Assembly (NCBI GenBank): GCA_905202055.1
Contig: CAJKQK010000053.1
Span: 1-13,641, forward strand
DNA length: 13,641 nucleotides
Source: an uncultured Oxalobacter sp.
Lineage (GTDB): Bacteria; Pseudomonadota; Gammaproteobacteria; Burkholderiales; Burkholderiaceae_D
Direction: 5' to 3'
Shown here: positions 13,213 to 13,641 of the stretch, piece by piece
Position numbering within the stretch: the stretch's first letter is position 1
Layout of the letters: each line of letters begins with the position of its first letter
Position numbers and translations under genes: made by a program
The notes under the pieces: model-generated
Seen by the model: the letters and a program-made list of their open reading frames with translations, nothing else
Told to the model about the DNA's origin: nothing
The model's database searches: none

Positions 13213-13641
13213 TCAGTTCGTTCTGGCGGATTTTTCAACTGGTATTTTTTTGCAGGCAATGGGTTGCACCAGCTGACCGAAGAAAAAAGGCTTGATAAAA
13301 TACACATGTCGGGCGAGGTGCGCCCGAAAAAAGCGGATGGAATCGAACCCTGCCTTGTGGCGGGGTTTTTTTATGGGGAAAAGGATGACGGGATTGCCGG
13401 AAAAGGTATGGTTGCCGGGAACGAAAATACCGCACACGAGGACGGGGGAAATGTAGCCTGCAATGGGGAAGTGGCGCGATTTTCGGGCGGAATGGTTCGG
13501 GAACGACCGCGCATACAGGGATGCGGCGAGAAAGACGTTCGGGATCGATTTGCCGACCCTGGCAGTCAGGACGGTAATGGTATCGGCCCTGTCGGGAAAA
13601 GCCGGTAAAACGGAGGGGGAAGGTGCCTTGTCGGAAAAAGC
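13213..13641 (-). CDS. Open frame running off the right edge, partial, unrecognised
   Basis: The minus-strand register is open from the window edge to TAA/TAG/TGA at 13213-13215 (143 codons, 5' end missing). From the edge to about 13375 it looks weakly coding, with short hydrophobic runs such as GYISPVLVCGIFVPGN and a mirror ORF on the plus strand in the register that real genes of this window show. That suggests the end of a membrane protein. Below about 13375 the frame crosses the terminator, hairpin and promoter of the short-RNA candidate and is unlikely to be coding, so the true end is probably near 13375 after a frame change, or the gene is decayed. I do not recognise the family. Confidence 0.25.
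   Translation of the reverse strand, partial: AFSDKAPSPSVLPAFPDRADTITVLTARVGKSIPNVFLAASLYARSFPNHSARKSRHFPIAGYISPVLVCGIFVPGNHTFSGNPVILFPIKKPRHKAGFDSIRFFRAHLARHVYFIKPFFFGQLVQPIACKKIPVEKSARTN
13273..13301 (+). promoter_or_regulatory. Sigma-70-like promoter of a short-RNA candidate
   Basis: CTGACC (13273-13278, four of six consensus bases) and TAAAAT (13296-13301, five of six) are separated by exactly 17 bp. The predicted start near 13308-13309 is the first base of a perfect hairpin. Confidence 0.5.
13309..13372 (+). ncRNA. Candidate 64-nt small RNA with two hairpins
   Basis: The predicted transcript starts with a perfect 7-bp hairpin (TCGGGCG 13309-13315 with CGCCCGA 13321-13327, loop AGGTG). 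It continues with a 20-nt unpaired A/G-rich linker and ends in an intrinsic terminator. Promoter, 5' stem and terminator are spaced as in compact Hfq- or CsrA-type small RNAs, but no homology is recognised. It could also be the leader of a gene that is absent or decayed. No ORF of note starts just after it on the plus strand. Confidence 0.4.
13348..13372 (+). terminator. Intrinsic terminator of the short-RNA candidate
   Basis: CCCTGCC (13348-13354) pairs with GGCGGGG (13359-13365), with one G-U pair and loop TTGT, followed by seven T (13366-13372). Two A on the 5' side lengthen the stem with the first Ts. No plus-strand gene ends upstream. Confidence 0.8.

Noticed and set aside
13339..13349. 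tRNA T-loop-like GGTTCGATTCC on the minus strand
   Set aside because: The flanking five bases on each side do not pair, and no anticodon or acceptor arm can be built around it. It overlaps the terminator stem.
13309..13372. Guanidine-II (mini-ykkC) or fluoride riboswitch
   Set aside because: Two hairpins are present, but the loops (AGGTG, TTGT) lack the ACGR tetraloops. The fluoride-switch conserved core is not found, and no downstream gene follows.

Overview
The window looks like a chromosomal stretch of a betaproteobacterium with moderate-to-high GC. Protein resemblances (a CycA-type permease, a CorC/Lnt pair, a Ric/YtfE protein) and codon use suggest Burkholderiales, perhaps an Oxalobacter-like member of Oxalobacteraceae. 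That placement is inferred by eye and is not proven. No rRNA, tRNA, insertion sequence or CRISPR array is visible.

Layout, left to right. (1) 1-1671, minus strand: a long reading frame of phage- or effector-like character that runs off the left edge. One in-frame amber codon at 820-822 breaks it into an intact 283-codon N-terminal ORF and a 273-codon continuation with no start of its own. A 10-bp perfect palindrome lies just upstream. (2) 1882-3330, plus: cycA, a D-alanine/D-serine/glycine permease, ending in a clear intrinsic terminator. (3) 3441-4823, minus: a probable nitrosative-stress operon, a Crp/Fnr-family regulator followed 15 bp later by a Ric/YtfE di-iron repair protein. A TGTNACA-NN-TGTNACA site sits where a class II activator would bind. 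(4) 5060-8045, minus: corC, a small acidic two-repeat protein of unknown function, and lnt. The small gene has its own promoter, ribosome binding site and terminator candidates, and it separates two genes that are usually adjacent. (5) 8295-9881, plus: two tandem, diverged SAM-methyltransferase paralogues, followed by a strong bidirectional terminator. (6) 9882-11005: a non-coding stretch with a short-RNA candidate, then a decayed HD-domain phosphohydrolase pseudogene (one frameshift, two internal stops) on the minus strand. (7) 11241-11723, plus: a GNAT acetyltransferase that probably starts at TTG. (8) 11833-12987, minus: a secreted seven-repeat RCC1-like beta-propeller. (9) 12988-13641: an intergenic region with tandem dyads, a second short-RNA candidate (promoter, 5' hairpin, linker, terminator), and an open minus-strand frame running off the right edge.

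Functionally this is mostly envelope and small-molecule housekeeping (amino-acid uptake, lipoprotein acylation, CBS-domain membrane-associated protein) with a nitric-oxide/iron-sulfur repair unit. Several accessory or decaying genes are set between them. The less ordinary items are the acidic repeat protein between corC and lnt, the two compact RNA candidates, the amber-split gene and the secreted RCC1 propeller.
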